Origin: Hypholoma sublateritium FD-334 SS-4
Taxonomy: Eukaryota; Basidiomycota; Agaricomycetes; Agaricales; Strophariaceae
Direction of reading: 5' to 3'
Assembly (NCBI GenBank): GCA_000827495.1
Contig: KN817599.1
Coordinates: forward strand, 107,976 to 171,975
Length of the DNA stretch: 64,000 bases
In this document: positions 35,905-47,085 of the stretch, one piece after another
Position numbering within the stretch: position 1 is the first letter of the stretch
How the letters are laid out: the number at the start of each line of letters is the position of its first letter
Program-made: the position numbers and the translations under genes
The notes under the pieces: generated by a model
Seen by the model: only the letters and a program-made list of their open reading frames with translations
The model's database searches: none
What the model was told of the DNA's origin: nothing

Positions 35905-36241
35905 ATGGCGCCCATCGAAAAACATTCGGTTCATGCACTCGCCGACAAGATCCCACTCGACAATCACACCCTTTTCATCGTCGGCGGCGTGTTAGTCGCC
36001 GTGCTCGCTGTCGTCCTCTTCGTCATATTTATGTCGTGGTGCTGTGGATACGAGGGCTGCGGCTGCTGTGGCCCTTCCTACTACTTCATTCCCCGCGAAG
36101 ACGAGGCAAGTTTCAGTTTCCCATCTGATTCATACCTCTCGATAACTATTGGTTGACGCTGATAATTTACAGAACGAGCGCTCGTATCTAAACCGATCAA
36201 GGAGCTCGTCAAGATCGGGGCGTGAATATTATGGGAGATGA
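35905..36241 (+). CDS. Small Cys-rich single-pass membrane protein, 89 aa
   Basis: Exons 35905..36105 and 36173..36241. Not a named family. A short polar N-terminus is followed by one strong membrane helix (FIVGGVLVAVLAVVLFVIFM). Next to it comes a Cys cluster (SWCCGYEGCGCCGPSYYF) that could be palmitoylated or bind metal, then an acidic REDE and a basic Arg/Ser tail (NRSRSSSRSGREYYGR). The intron has a GCAAGT donor, so it is a GC-AG intron; the donor otherwise matches consensus and the acceptor follows a CTGAT branch-like site. Without splicing the frame would end soon after the helix. Small proteins with a TM helix plus juxtamembrane Cys cluster are common in agarics but poorly studied. Confidence rests on the splice-consistent frame and organised layout. 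Confidence 0.65.
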
Positions 36242-36609
36242 AGCTCACTACAAGGGCACCATACTAGGAAAACCCGGCAGATGCGGTGGACAGAGCCAGC
36301 ATAGCACCACAAAGCATCATTTTTGTTAGACCAAGAGTTTCATTTAATATACTTGTAACCTGCGCAAGGTGATTATGAACCATTACCGCGTACGTGTTCT
36401 AGGGAGGCGTCGTGATAGAAGTAGTGGTTTAACACCAGACTGTGCTCAAAGTGAGGCGTTGCAAAGGATATTAGGATGTGGTAGGCAACGGACTACTTAA
36501 TAAAATGAATGAGTGATGATCGTACTGTCGATAGCAAGCAACGAGAAGTCCGTGATAGAATGTCCAGATTCGGGAAAGGGAAAGTGGTGTACAGGATGGG
36601 GAAGGGGCG
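36242..36609. other. Convergent 3' ends, no gene
   Basis: The stretch lies between the end of the 89-aa gene (plus) and the end of the copper oxidase (minus). It holds both 3' flanks; no other feature is seen. Confidence 0.5.
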
Positions 36610-39162
36610 CTACCGTTGCCCATATGGCTCATGCGCGTACCCCTGGGGCTCATGCGATTCCAAAGCATGAGACGCCGTCGGGAACCCTGTTTGCGAGTAC
36701 GGGTCATACGCCGTTGTGTCGAAACTGCTCGACCCAGGCCGCGTGTCGTCTTTGTACGGCGCGTTGATGCTTGCCGTGCTCGGGTCCCACGCGTCGTCAT
36801 AGTGCGAGGTTGGCTTCAGCGGCGCGAAGATGCTCGAGTCGCGGTGCGCCAGATTATCGTACGGCGCAGGCGCGGCAGCCATCGCCATCGCCGGCGCGCT
36901 GAGCGGGTACGATGAGGTGCCACTGCGTGCCGCCGCGCGCCTGCGACGAGCAATGCAGATACCCAGGAAGGCGGCAAGTGCAGCGAGCGCACCCACGCCC
37001 CCGGCGATGATCCCGATGAGCGCGCCGGTGCTCAGCTTCGAGGAGCCGGAGGCCGATGAAGACGGGACAGCAGAGTCAGCACCGGATCCGGTCCCGGTGG
37101 TAGTCGCATTGCCGGAGAGGCGCACGCTGGCGGGAAGGGCGCTCACGGCCGCGGTAGGTTGCGTTCCGACTTGGCCGTTGCCAATGATAACGTACGAGCC
37201 GTTGCTCGGGATGCCGCTAATGGTGACAAACATCAGCGCCGGTCCCGGCTGGAACAGATTCGGGTTCGGGGGCATCTGGCTGACGTGCAGGGTGATTGAG
37301 CCGTTTTGGTTGACTGTGTAAGTGTTGTTCAGCTGGAGGAAGCGCTGACCCATGTTCATCGCGTGAGTTGTGAAGCCGCCACGGATTACAACAACAGTGG
37401 CGTTCCCCGCGGCGTCGTTTGCTGTGCCGTTGTACGAGCTCGCTGGTACAGTGATGTCGAAGGGGGCACCGCCGTAGGAGAGCGTCGCGGGCCGGCCTTG
37501 AGGGGCGGGGCGGACGGCACCGTTGAAGTAGGGAGGGTAGAAGATTTCTGCGCGATATTCAGTCGAGAAAACGGTGGTCAGGTTAACATCGGGGTTGGGA
37601 TTCGAACCCGCGACGAGGACAGAAGCATCAGGGAGCAAGATAGCGGTCGAGTGATAGAGGCGCGCAATCGGCGATGTACTCATGCCTGCGTTTGACCATC
37701 GCGAACCCTTAGGGTTATTCGGGTTGTAAAGAGCTGGTGTCCCCACCGGTCCCGACGCGAGTGACACGCCGAAGGGCATCTGGTCGACCGGGGTGTTCTT
37801 CGTGCCAATGGAGTAGCCTGCAGTGCCATTACTTCCACCATTGATGACGAGAGCCGTGCCATCTGGCAGTAGGATGAATTGGCCCATCGTGCGTCCGTCC
37901 AGCATGTCGTCGTCTTGTTCATACGCCGGTGCTGACCCGTCCTGAGGCTCGGGAGTAAGTCTCTGGCAATCTTTCGATGCGGGGTATGTCCATGTGTCGA
38001 AAGCGGGACCTGCATAGTCGCCGTAGTAAGATTCCGGCATATCCGATCCGCCACAGAAGAGTAGTGTGGAGCTATAGTTGTTTGCGGGGGTCATAGGAAG
38101 CATCGCCACCGCGCCCGAGGCAGGATAGACGCGAGCGACGCCGTTGGGCATGTCTGGCAGCTGAGTTTCGATATTATTGTTGTAGTCCCACAGCACTGTA
38201 AAGTATCATTATTAGTGAAAACAGAGGATGACGATGGCTCAGTGCGCACTTGTCGAGGTATTTGCCTGCACGAGCATCAGTCCCGATGGCTGCAAAAACG
38301 TATGGGCATACGCGTTGAGTCCCGATGTTTTGACCAGGAATTGAACGATGGGGGGATCTTCGGCTCGAGCAGGGTAGAATTCGTACGTGTTTTCTGCAGA
38401 TCCAGATTCGGTGGTCGGATCGACGTTGGGAACCCACCGATTGACAAAACCACCAGTGACAAAGCCTCCCAGAATCACTACAGTCCCATCGCCAGTCGCT
38501 TCCGCCGCCGCGTACCATCTGCGGCGCTTCATAAAGAGCTGTGTGGATTCGTCGTACCAGCCACAGGGAGAGTCGGCAGCAAGGTTATCGCTCGAGGTGC
38601 AAGGATTCACGATACGGATTGCCACTCGTCCATCGAAGTCATTATAGAAGCTGTCCCACATTCCAGTGCCATCAGGGTTTGTCTGCGTAGTAGCGCCCAC
38701 TTTACCCTGCAGCCCGACCGCATCGTTCCCACCAAAGCTAGCAAACGACCCGTTTGGGAGATGCATACCCGATGCGCAGAAAGAATTGGACCTGACCTCC
38801 ATCAGAGTCGTCTGGTGGCTTCCAATATCCCTGTTGAAGGCATTCTCAGCTCCGTAAGCTAAGAGCCAATGACGCAAGTCCTACCATAGAGCTCCCCAGG
38901 CAGGATGTCCATTGATCTGGGCAGCGTTGTCTTCGGCTTTGTCGAGAATATAGACACTGTTCTCGTTTCCGAGGAACATCTAGCAGCACATAGTTGTATC
39001 TTGTCAAGAATAGGAAAAGTAGATCGTCCGTACCATCAAAGCACTGATTTGGGTGCTACCTCCTGAAGCAAAAGAGCCACCCAGGCCCGTAGACTGGCTG
39101 TAGATAGAAGGTATTGTCACAGAAAGCCATAGGGCGGCGAAGGTGAGCTGCAAGGGCAGCAT
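36610..39162 (-). CDS. Copper radical oxidase (glyoxal-oxidase-like) with C-terminal membrane anchor and cytosolic tail
   Basis: Exons: complement(36610..38195, 38250..38830, 38885..38979, 39034..39162), 796 aa. It oxidises small aldehydes or alcohols at a Cu centre with a Tyr-Cys radical and makes hydrogen peroxide. Signal peptide MLPLQLTFAALWLSVTIPSIYS. Cys93 in NSFCASGMHLP and the Tyr of TYEFYP fit the thioether-linked radical pair. Tyr449 and His450 in ARLYHSTAILLP and His546 in TTHAMNMGQRF fit the copper ligands. After the galactose-oxidase-like C-terminal domain come a Ser/Gly-rich stalk, a membrane helix (LIGIIAGGVGALAALAAFLG), a stop-transfer RRRR and a tail of about 110 residues rich in Tyr, Pro and Ser. 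All catalytic residues are present. A cell-surface peroxide source is expected; substrate unknown. ATG 39162 precedes the signal peptide directly. Confidence 0.94.
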
Positions 39163-41871
39163 GGCTATCCTTGCTACGCGGGAAAAATAAGGGGGAAAAA
39201 GAAGAATGAGTGAACAGCAGGCGGCAACGGGATATATCTGCCTCAAGGCGATGCTGTCATGGACAATTCGGCATCACCGCAATAAACCAGAAATGGTACT
39301 TAGCCAAACAAGTAAATTCTGCCGTCGTCGCCGGAGCACAACACGGAACATGTAAATATACCCCAGTAACTGGTGTCCATTGGGTAATTTTGCGGCCTTG
39401 ATGTTATTGTTCCACATTTTTCTATTCATTTTATTGTTCAATTGAGAGAATTTTGTCTCTTCGGCAGGACGTTGATGCAGGAGAAGCAGCTCGTTGCGGG
39501 TCAAAGCGGGGATCCTGATTCACCTGTCATCATCTTAACGACAAAAACTCGGGCGGGAAGGCCAAGCCATCAAAAGTCTCCTCACGCACAGCCAAGGTCG
39601 GAATTACGCGACCACAACTTTTTGGACTCCTCTAATTTGCCTCCTGGGACCTGGGCCTCCAACGACATATTCAAATTGCATCGATGTGTACCTATAACTT
39701 GAATTTCAGATACACCGAAATTGACTTTAAACCTTGACTAGCAGCAATAATGATTTGTTCAAGTATTATTTAGCAAGTCGTTGGCGGACCGCGGTTGACA
39801 GCTATCTAAATTAAGGATATTTACAGTTACACGGGCGGGCGGGCAGAGGCGGCCAGTGGGCGGCGGGGACTTGACCCCTCCATGAGAATTCTAAAATAAG
39901 TTATCGAAAAGATTTGGGAGTTTAGTAACTTGGGTTGAATCCAGCAAATGGCGGTCGGCTCGCCTTGTATTTGCATCGCCGTTAGAATCATTCATAGCAT
40001 CCTTTGAAAAGCGAGCTCAAGACTGACACGGACCTTTCTTCTATCCTTTCTTTTTTTGCGCCCGATGTCAGTACATACCAGCGTGAGATCTCTGAAAAAA
40101 AGAGCGCGTCTATTTATTAACTGGCACAACCTTGAACCTCATCAGACCTTCAAGTTAGTCTCCCCGAGTTCTTGGAGGATTGTGAGAGTACTGATCTCCT
40201 GGATGATTAATTACAGCGTTGAAGCCGGCGCGGGTCTCATACTAACACTGAGGACGTTTCAGCCCACGATATATCATCGTCAAGCTATCAGATCAGTGGA
40301 AGCTCTGAGGTTGTGATCTTTGTGAATCTAGACGGTCAAACTTAACCTAGTCTCCCCAAACCAGCCGCCCTTAACTTTCTCAACCTTCGTGAATTACTAT
40401 CATTGGAGCAGAGTTGCAAAAATTCTGCCAAATTTCAAACAACTGCTTCAGTTTTGCGAGCCTTACCATTTAACTTTCCGTATACCTATATGTGCCTATC
40501 TTCAACTATAACATGAAATAACACGAGAATCGGGGATGATTCTGCTCTGCCAGACATCTGCCGGTAAAAGGATGCCAAAAACAAGGAGTTGCAAAAATGT
40601 GACGTGCGGCGAGAGCCCGGCTGTCACGATTTTGCGAAACTCCGAAGAGAGCCCGAGACAGGCGCGACGCGACTTGTTGATCTCGCCTGAGCGGAGTTTG
40701 ATTCTCAAAACCTTAAAAGCATGCAAATTCCATCACGCACCAGCAGGTTCTCGATATCTCTTTCAAACACCCATATCTGAACNAAATATGTGGTGGAATG
40801 GTTGTAGGAGTAGTACTCCTACAATAAATGTCACTTCTTTGATGTATATTTACATGTAGGCTTGCAGAAAATGTGCTTCGTTCTCACAAATGACACGTTC
40901 ACCAAGAATTTGAACGTTGATTAAGGCATAGAGAACCAAGAAATGCGCCGATTTTACTTTTTTTNGGGGAAACCTGATTGTAACATGTAACTACTTCAGA
41001 AGATTTATTTTATTTGGCAGCAGAGCTCCTGATAAAGAGACAATGTGGTGTTTTGCAACTCTCTATACTTTTGCATAACCCCGCACGTGATAGTACGGAT
41101 TAACCCTGCTAAGGTGGGAAATTATTAGTCACCTTCTCAGAGTCGATCCTATGTATTTTAGAGAATTCCAGCGTAATAATTACGACTAAAGATTATTTTG
41201 AAAGCCACTGGAAGAAAGACGGAGAAAGGATAGCTTCATGCACCTTGGGAATTGTTGACGGACAGGGTTTCAAAATTCACGTTGATTTGGGATTTGTGGG
41301 TACCGTTGAGCGTCATAACGTTAGGCTCACGGTTCTTTGGTCAGTCTACTCTTACTTACTGTAAAAATTCAACGGCCATTTCGACCATCCGATCAACATC
41401 CGATTCGGTCTTGTAGTTAGTTTCTACGCCGTCACCGATATATTCTAAAAATAGGTTGATTACATAACAGTATCTCCGAGCTGAGAGCGCTGCAGTCCGG
41501 CAGCCTTCAGACTTACCCCTTCAACGCCTTTTCACCTTATATTCCTGCTTGACTTCTGGATATTCGCGCGGAAGCCTTGCATGTAGGGCATGGAGGAGAT
41601 GTATGTCAAGTTTTCTCAGCTCTTCAGCTACTTCATCACGGTCAGTCTTCCAACTTGCTTCTAACTCTACGTTCGAACGCGTGTCCATTTACATTCGATA
41701 TCTCAGACAAGCAATACATAATCTGAAACCCCTGTACACGTTTTTGGATTCTCACTGCCGTTTTCTAGCCGCTTTCGAATCGTCATAACCCACGGACCGA
41801 CCCATCATCGACTACGTCTTCAGCGACATCTATAAAAGTGCGCCTGCCTAAGCAAAATCTACTACGACAAA
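39163..41871. other. 2.7-kb AT-rich gene-poor stretch with two ambiguous bases
   Basis: It holds the oxidase promoter on the minus strand and the P450-2 promoter on the plus strand. Single N bases at 40783 and 40965 suggest assembly ambiguity. ORFs are short and match no family known to me; no terminal repeats or transposase were recognised. Confidence 0.5.
41831..41838 (+). promoter_or_regulatory. TATA box of P450-2
   Basis: TATAAAAG lies 41 bases upstream of ATG 41872, a close but plausible distance with a short 5' UTR. Confidence 0.6.
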
Positions 41872-43897
41872 ATGGAGAATGCATACGCTTTCCTCACTGG
41901 GATTCTGGTCATTCTATGTTTTTTGTCTTTCAGGAAATCCAAGGTTCGACCCACTATTAACGGTGTTTGTCGGTGATCTCATGCAGGCCGCCACAGTTGA
42001 GCCACATCCCTACGTTGGGATATTCGACGCCTCTGCTATCGTATATAACCGCGTACCAGTTTCACTCGCGGAGTCGAGAGATGATCGAGCAGGGGTATCG
42101 AAAGGTACGGCACATCGCTTCCGGAGGTCCTCTCGGCCTGAAGACTGTCCTAGTATCCAAACAAGGTCTGGAAACTGGCAACACTGCATGGGTGGTTCGT
42201 CGTTGCGAACGGCACGCATCACGTCGAGGAGATGAACAAGGCGAGCGGCAAGGAACTGTCTGCGATCCTCAATTTCCAATCTGTGAGTCGCGCGCTTAGC
42301 CGTGTAAGAGTATTCCCTGAAGGCCTGACGCTCCGCAGTACCTCCAACTTGATTTCACACTCGGGCCTGCGGTCACGACGAACCCGTACCACATCAACGT
42401 CGTGCGCTCTCCCATGACGCGGAACATCGGGCCGCAGTTCGAAGACATGCACGAGGAGGCAGTGGACGCGTTCAAGGACATTATTGGGCCTGCGCACGGC
42501 GAGTGGACGGCTGTTCCCATCTTCGCATCCATCGCTGAGGTAGTCTCGCGGATCAACGCACGCCTCGCCGTGGGGTTCCCACTCTGTGAGTCCTTCAATT
42601 GTACTCGTCGAATTGCGCAATTATTCATCGAGGCCAGGCCGCGACGCGGCCTTTCGTCAGCTGATGGGCTCCTCGAGCAAGGTCCTCTTACGGGGCCGGC
42701 AACTGCGCTTCTTTCCGAGGTTCTTGCGCCCGTAATACACGCTCACAACTATTCATATACACAAGTTCTCACATCGCACATTCAGGATAGCAGCGAAGTT
42801 GATCGTGGACTCTGGTGCGGATCTATCGGCGATGGCGAGTCAGCTTGAGCCCGTGGTGAAGCAAAGGCTCGACATGGAGCGCCTGCACGGGTTCGACTGG
42901 CCCGGAAAACCGGTACGCGCAATGAGCGCTCTGAATTGATATGATTTTGACATTCAAATTAATCCCCAGAATGATACGCTAATGTGGATGATGGACGAGG
43001 CGCAAAAAGCAGGGGAAAAAGTCACTGCATACGGAATGGCGACGCGACTATATTTCCTTACATTCGCATCGGACGGTATCGCCATGGTTCGTTCACCCAT
43101 CTTGGAACAAGATCATCTATCATATTGATATCTGATATTGATATAGATGTTATCCTGTGCTCTCTATGAATTGACCACACGACCAGAATACATCCAGCCT
43201 CTGCGCGACGAAGTTGAAGAGATGCTGTCTCAAGATGGGTGGACCAAGGAAGGGATCTCGAAACTGCACAGAATGGATAGCTTCTTCAAAGAGATACATC
43301 GGTGTTACGATCTCACTATCTGTGCGCATTTATTTTGCTCGCCTTTACTGCAAATGCATATTAAGACGCTATCCGCCTTCTTGGGCCTTTACAGTACATC
43401 TTGGTAGACGCGTCGTGAAGAATTTTGTATTCGCCGATGGCACCCTAATCCCGGCCGGATCTGATCTCTTCTCCAATGCTTATGGCATGCACTTTGACGA
43501 AGAACTATACCCCTCGTCGCATTCCTTCAATGGGTTCCGTTTCGTACAGGAAGACAGTACAAAGCAATTACAGCTGATCAAACCTGGGCTAGATTACGTG
43601 CCGTTTGGATATGGAAAGCATGCATGGTACGTTTTATGGCTCCTTTGCGTATTCGGATCTTGTTTTGGAAATACTCGGGCAGCCGATTACTCACCTTTCT
43701 TTCTCCCTAGCCCAGGTCGGTTTACGGCGGCGTACCAGATGAAGACGATGCTGGCATATTTAATTGTGACGTATGATATGAAGACCGATAAGGAGCTGCA
43801 TCCTTTGAGCAGATTTTTGGAGAGGGGATTCAGCGTGAACATGCAGGCCACGGTCCACTTCCAAAAGCGCCGGAACGACGGATTAAAGCTCAGTTGA
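41872..43897 (+). CDS. Cytochrome P450-2
   Basis: Exons 41872..41943, 41997..42104, 42154..42282, 42339..42585, 42638..42731, 42786..42912, 42970..43086, 43147..43321, 43395..43626, 43711..43897; 495 aa, all in phase. Membrane-bound haem monooxygenase of the agaric group related to ent-kaurene-oxidase-like P450s. Seen: N-terminal anchor (AYAFLTGILVILCFLSF), QFHSRSREMIEQGYRKYP, GWFVVANGTHHVEE, NIGPQFEDMHEEAV in the C-helix region, K-helix ExxR as KEIHRCY, FADGTLIPAG, FNGFRF and haem loop FGYGKHACPGR with Cys434. The I-helix reads FASDGIAMM with no Thr at the oxygen-activating position, so catalysis may be unusual or lost, unless the splice site at 43087 is wrong. Two donors (GTTCGA, GTTCGT) are non-consensus. 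No frame break was found. Confidence 0.87.
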
Positions 43898-44139
43898 TTG
43901 CAGGCGCTGGGCGGACCCTTCAGCTGCATTCGTTACGTGAAGGGTCGAATCTGGTGATCAATACGTCAGATGTGGCGGTGATAGATACCTCTCTAAGTTT
44001 CGACGGTAGAAACGAGTTGGAAATGATGCATAAATGCCGTCCAAGGCGAATTCAATGCGGTGTGGACTTAACAGCAATAAATTAGCTAATCTCATAAGTC
44101 GTATTATGTAATCTCTGCGAGACAACACGCCTTGGAAGC

Positions 44140-45767
44140 ATGGCATTGGCAGCCTCCAACTTTCTCCACGACCACCACGATCTCTTTTGCTTATCTACCT
44201 CCTACAACAACGAGCCTCCCGACTGCAAGCCATATCTTATGCCCCAAATCTACGCCAACAGCGAACCAAGTCGCAGGCGCTCGTTGTCCTCATCGTCCTC
44301 TTCGTCGAGCTCGTCGGGTTCGTTAGGTATATTGCGCCCTTTCGATGCAGATGATTCTATTGTGCTATCGGATCTCCTGCGCACGGGCGAGGCATCACGC
44401 TTACGCCGACGGGGCGCCATGCGCATTGACCACAGTGCGACTACCAATACAGCGGGAATACCGACCGTGACTCGGAATCTAGTCCTAGTCGACAGGCCGA
44501 GCTGGGATTCTGACGTCGATTTTGACATATCGCCGCAGCCTGACATGCACCTTGGCCGCACAGCCTCCCTGCGCTACCCACGGCGGCGACAGCGGATGCG
44601 GCGCTACGGCCCGTACAACACCAGCGCACCCGAGCAGGTGGAAGCCGACGAAGAGGTGGTGTATACGCTTGTATGTGGCGCAGAGACGGCGGAGTGCACC
44701 GCGGACGACTTTGAACCATTTAAACCCTCCGTCCTCCCCTTGTACCCGCCGCCACCGCCTGCAAAGGCAAAAGACACGACTCGCAGTAGCGGGTGCGGCG
44801 CTGTCATTCATGTACGCGCGGCGCCCCGTCCGCGCGTAGGTGTCTGGTCGGCGCATGGCGCAGCCTCAGATGCTGTAGTGCCGCTCGATGCTAGCTACTT
44901 TGACACGCGCGAGGCAGCCAAGATCGTGCGCAGCAAATGCGGCTGCATCAGCGAAGGCGTCGGCTGTTCGATTTGGTATGCTTCTGATTCTCTTTTGTTC
45001 TGGCCGAAACTGACTTGATTTCTCCCAGCGGAAACCCACTAGGTACGAGATACATCCCGTGTCGCTCAGCCTCAGACAGCTTTTTCTGTGCACGGAGCAC
45101 CGACAAGGCGCGCCTGCGCGGCCCTGAAGGCCCGCAACATTGGCATTCTTCCAGCTCACAGGCGCCCGACCATAGTGTGTTCACCTTCTTTGCTGGTGCA
45201 GTCACCCCTTCTCCAAGCTACGATTTCCCTACATCGAAGCCGAGCACGCACCACTCCGGCCTATCGGCTGACGTGAGCTACTATCCCGACGCTGTCTCCT
45301 CCGACGAAGAGGGCGACTTTCCCATCGAGGGGGAGTGGTCATCTGATCTCACAGCCCTTGGCGATGACACCCCGAACCCGTCGAACGTGATTCTGGACCG
45401 TTTTTCGGCATCGTCCCCTACACCACTTTCTGATAGCGATGATCTTCCGCAATGGAGCCAGCCCCGGCCCCGCACGTACTCTCCCCCCCACCGGCCCCGG
45501 CTGTACACGTCGTCCACGGTCTACGAGGGTGCCGTACCGTATTCATATTCTCCCCCGGTGTCGTTTTACCAACAGCAGGTGATTGGTGCCTGGGAGCGCG
45601 AACGTGAGAGGGAGCGCGAGAATGACAGGCGACGGCCCATAGGCTTTGATCCGGACGGCGGGTCTGTGTGGGGCGTAGACCCTGATGGTGCCAGTGGGGC
45701 AGCTGATATCCAGGAACCAGGCTCTCCCGACAAAGCGAACGAGCGTTTCCTGTTTCCTGAGCGGTGA
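44140..45767 (+). CDS. Low-complexity protein with a central Cys-rich knuckle, unknown function
   Basis: Exons 44140..44975 and 45029..45767; 524 aa. No family name is recognised. The N-terminal half is disordered, with a run of ten Ser and acidic and Arg-rich patches. A Cys cluster spans the splice junction: Cys267-x-Cys269-x6-Cys276-x2-Cys279 and Cys290, in context GNPLGTRYIPC. It looks like a small zinc knuckle and is the most conserved-looking part. The C-terminal half is Ser/Pro-rich, with a PEST-like acidic stretch (VSSDEEGDFPIEGEWSSD), an ERERERERE run and a polar end. Splicing is needed to complete the knuckle (Cys279 is split by the intron), which supports the model. Possible regulatory or adaptor role; this is inference. 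Confidence 0.7.
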
Positions 45768-47085
45768 AGATCCCCACTTCTTAACGTTCTTTTTCTCCCT
45801 GTCCTTCTGAGCTAACAATTCCCATTTTGTGATTCCTCCCACAACCATTATGCATCTCCTATTATGCATCTCTTCGTTCAGCCTAGATCTATTTGTTTAC
45901 GATGTTGTTTGGCAAGTGCCACTTCAACTGTAGCCTGCCATACGACTATCCACGGCCAGCATATTCCACACTTTACGTCCTTCGCCTTTTGTACTATACG
46001 ACCCCTTCATGCCTATGATTTCCTACATGGCACCTCGCCTTCAGCCATCGTCCACAATCTACGACATATAATGCCCCTCATTTTCGCATATGTACACGCT
46101 GCACCACACCCACCCTTGCGCGGCATCTTCACGCATTGGGCACATCTTCCCAACGTACACCTTTTACGTTGTTAACTCCCTATTCCTTCTCTGTTTCTGC
46201 AGCACGTACGTTCGACTCGGAGTTTGCCTCTTTATGCCATGCGCGTACCGGCCTTTCCCCAGGTTGATTACTGGTCCCTGGATTCGTTCCCGCGCGACTC
46301 ATGTAATTCTAATTTTTGCTTCGTTCGATCGGATGAAACCGATGAATTTTGTCCGTCGTGCGTGAATACGCCGACACTTGAAAGCGGCATATATATTTGA
46401 CAAGCAATAAATAGGTGGCGTAGTATATACAGATGAATAGTACACAAATACATTCCCTGCTCTTCCAACTCGCTGTTTTCGATGGCATTTATGATATTGG
46501 CAGAGTGGATCCTAAAAGACGGGGAGCTGCGTACATTGGGATCAAAGTAGTCATTTACTAGAATAACTGAATGATGTCGATGAATGGTACTAAAGTTGTA
46601 TGTAGTACCTCGGTTACTTGACTGCTATCTGAGAATCATCCCCCAAAGTCTTCTACCTGAAGGTAGCGGTAATTAAGACAATAAATCTTCAGTAAAAAAC
46701 TTTGATCTCGGATGTGTAACGCTCAACTAGAGCTCAATCAGCTCGGAGCGTCGTTACTCGCACATTCACTTCCAACCTATGAGATTTTGCATAAGCATTA
46801 CATGAGTGATCCTTATAAAGATAAATGCCTGACATTTCACGTAGAGACTTGGTAAACTGAGCTAGCTTAATGGCAATGGTGTTAAAGATGAGCAGGAGCA
46901 TTAACTGGTAGTCTTAAAACGATTAAATATAATGACTCTGAGGCTCTGATCCCGCCGGAGTCAGGGGACATCCTAGTCCAGAATATAGCTCACTCCTTCA
47001 TATAATATAGTAGTGAAAACGGTGAAAAACGAAATATATATGTGTGGACTCTGCACAGCGAATAATTCAAGCTACCGATCTAGCA
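45768..47085. other. Intergenic, convergent 3' ends, no gene
   Basis: The plus-strand 3' UTR of the Cys-knuckle gene lies at the left (pyrimidine-rich to about 46.3 kb). The rest, to the stop of the minus-strand repeat protein, is AT-rich. No family is seen. Confidence 0.5.

Noticed and set aside
37600..37625. A sequence close to the tRNA B box (GGTTCGAATCC on the minus strand)
   Set aside because: It lies inside the copper radical oxidase coding sequence (VAGSNPNPD), no A box or cloverleaf is present, and the protein motif explains it.
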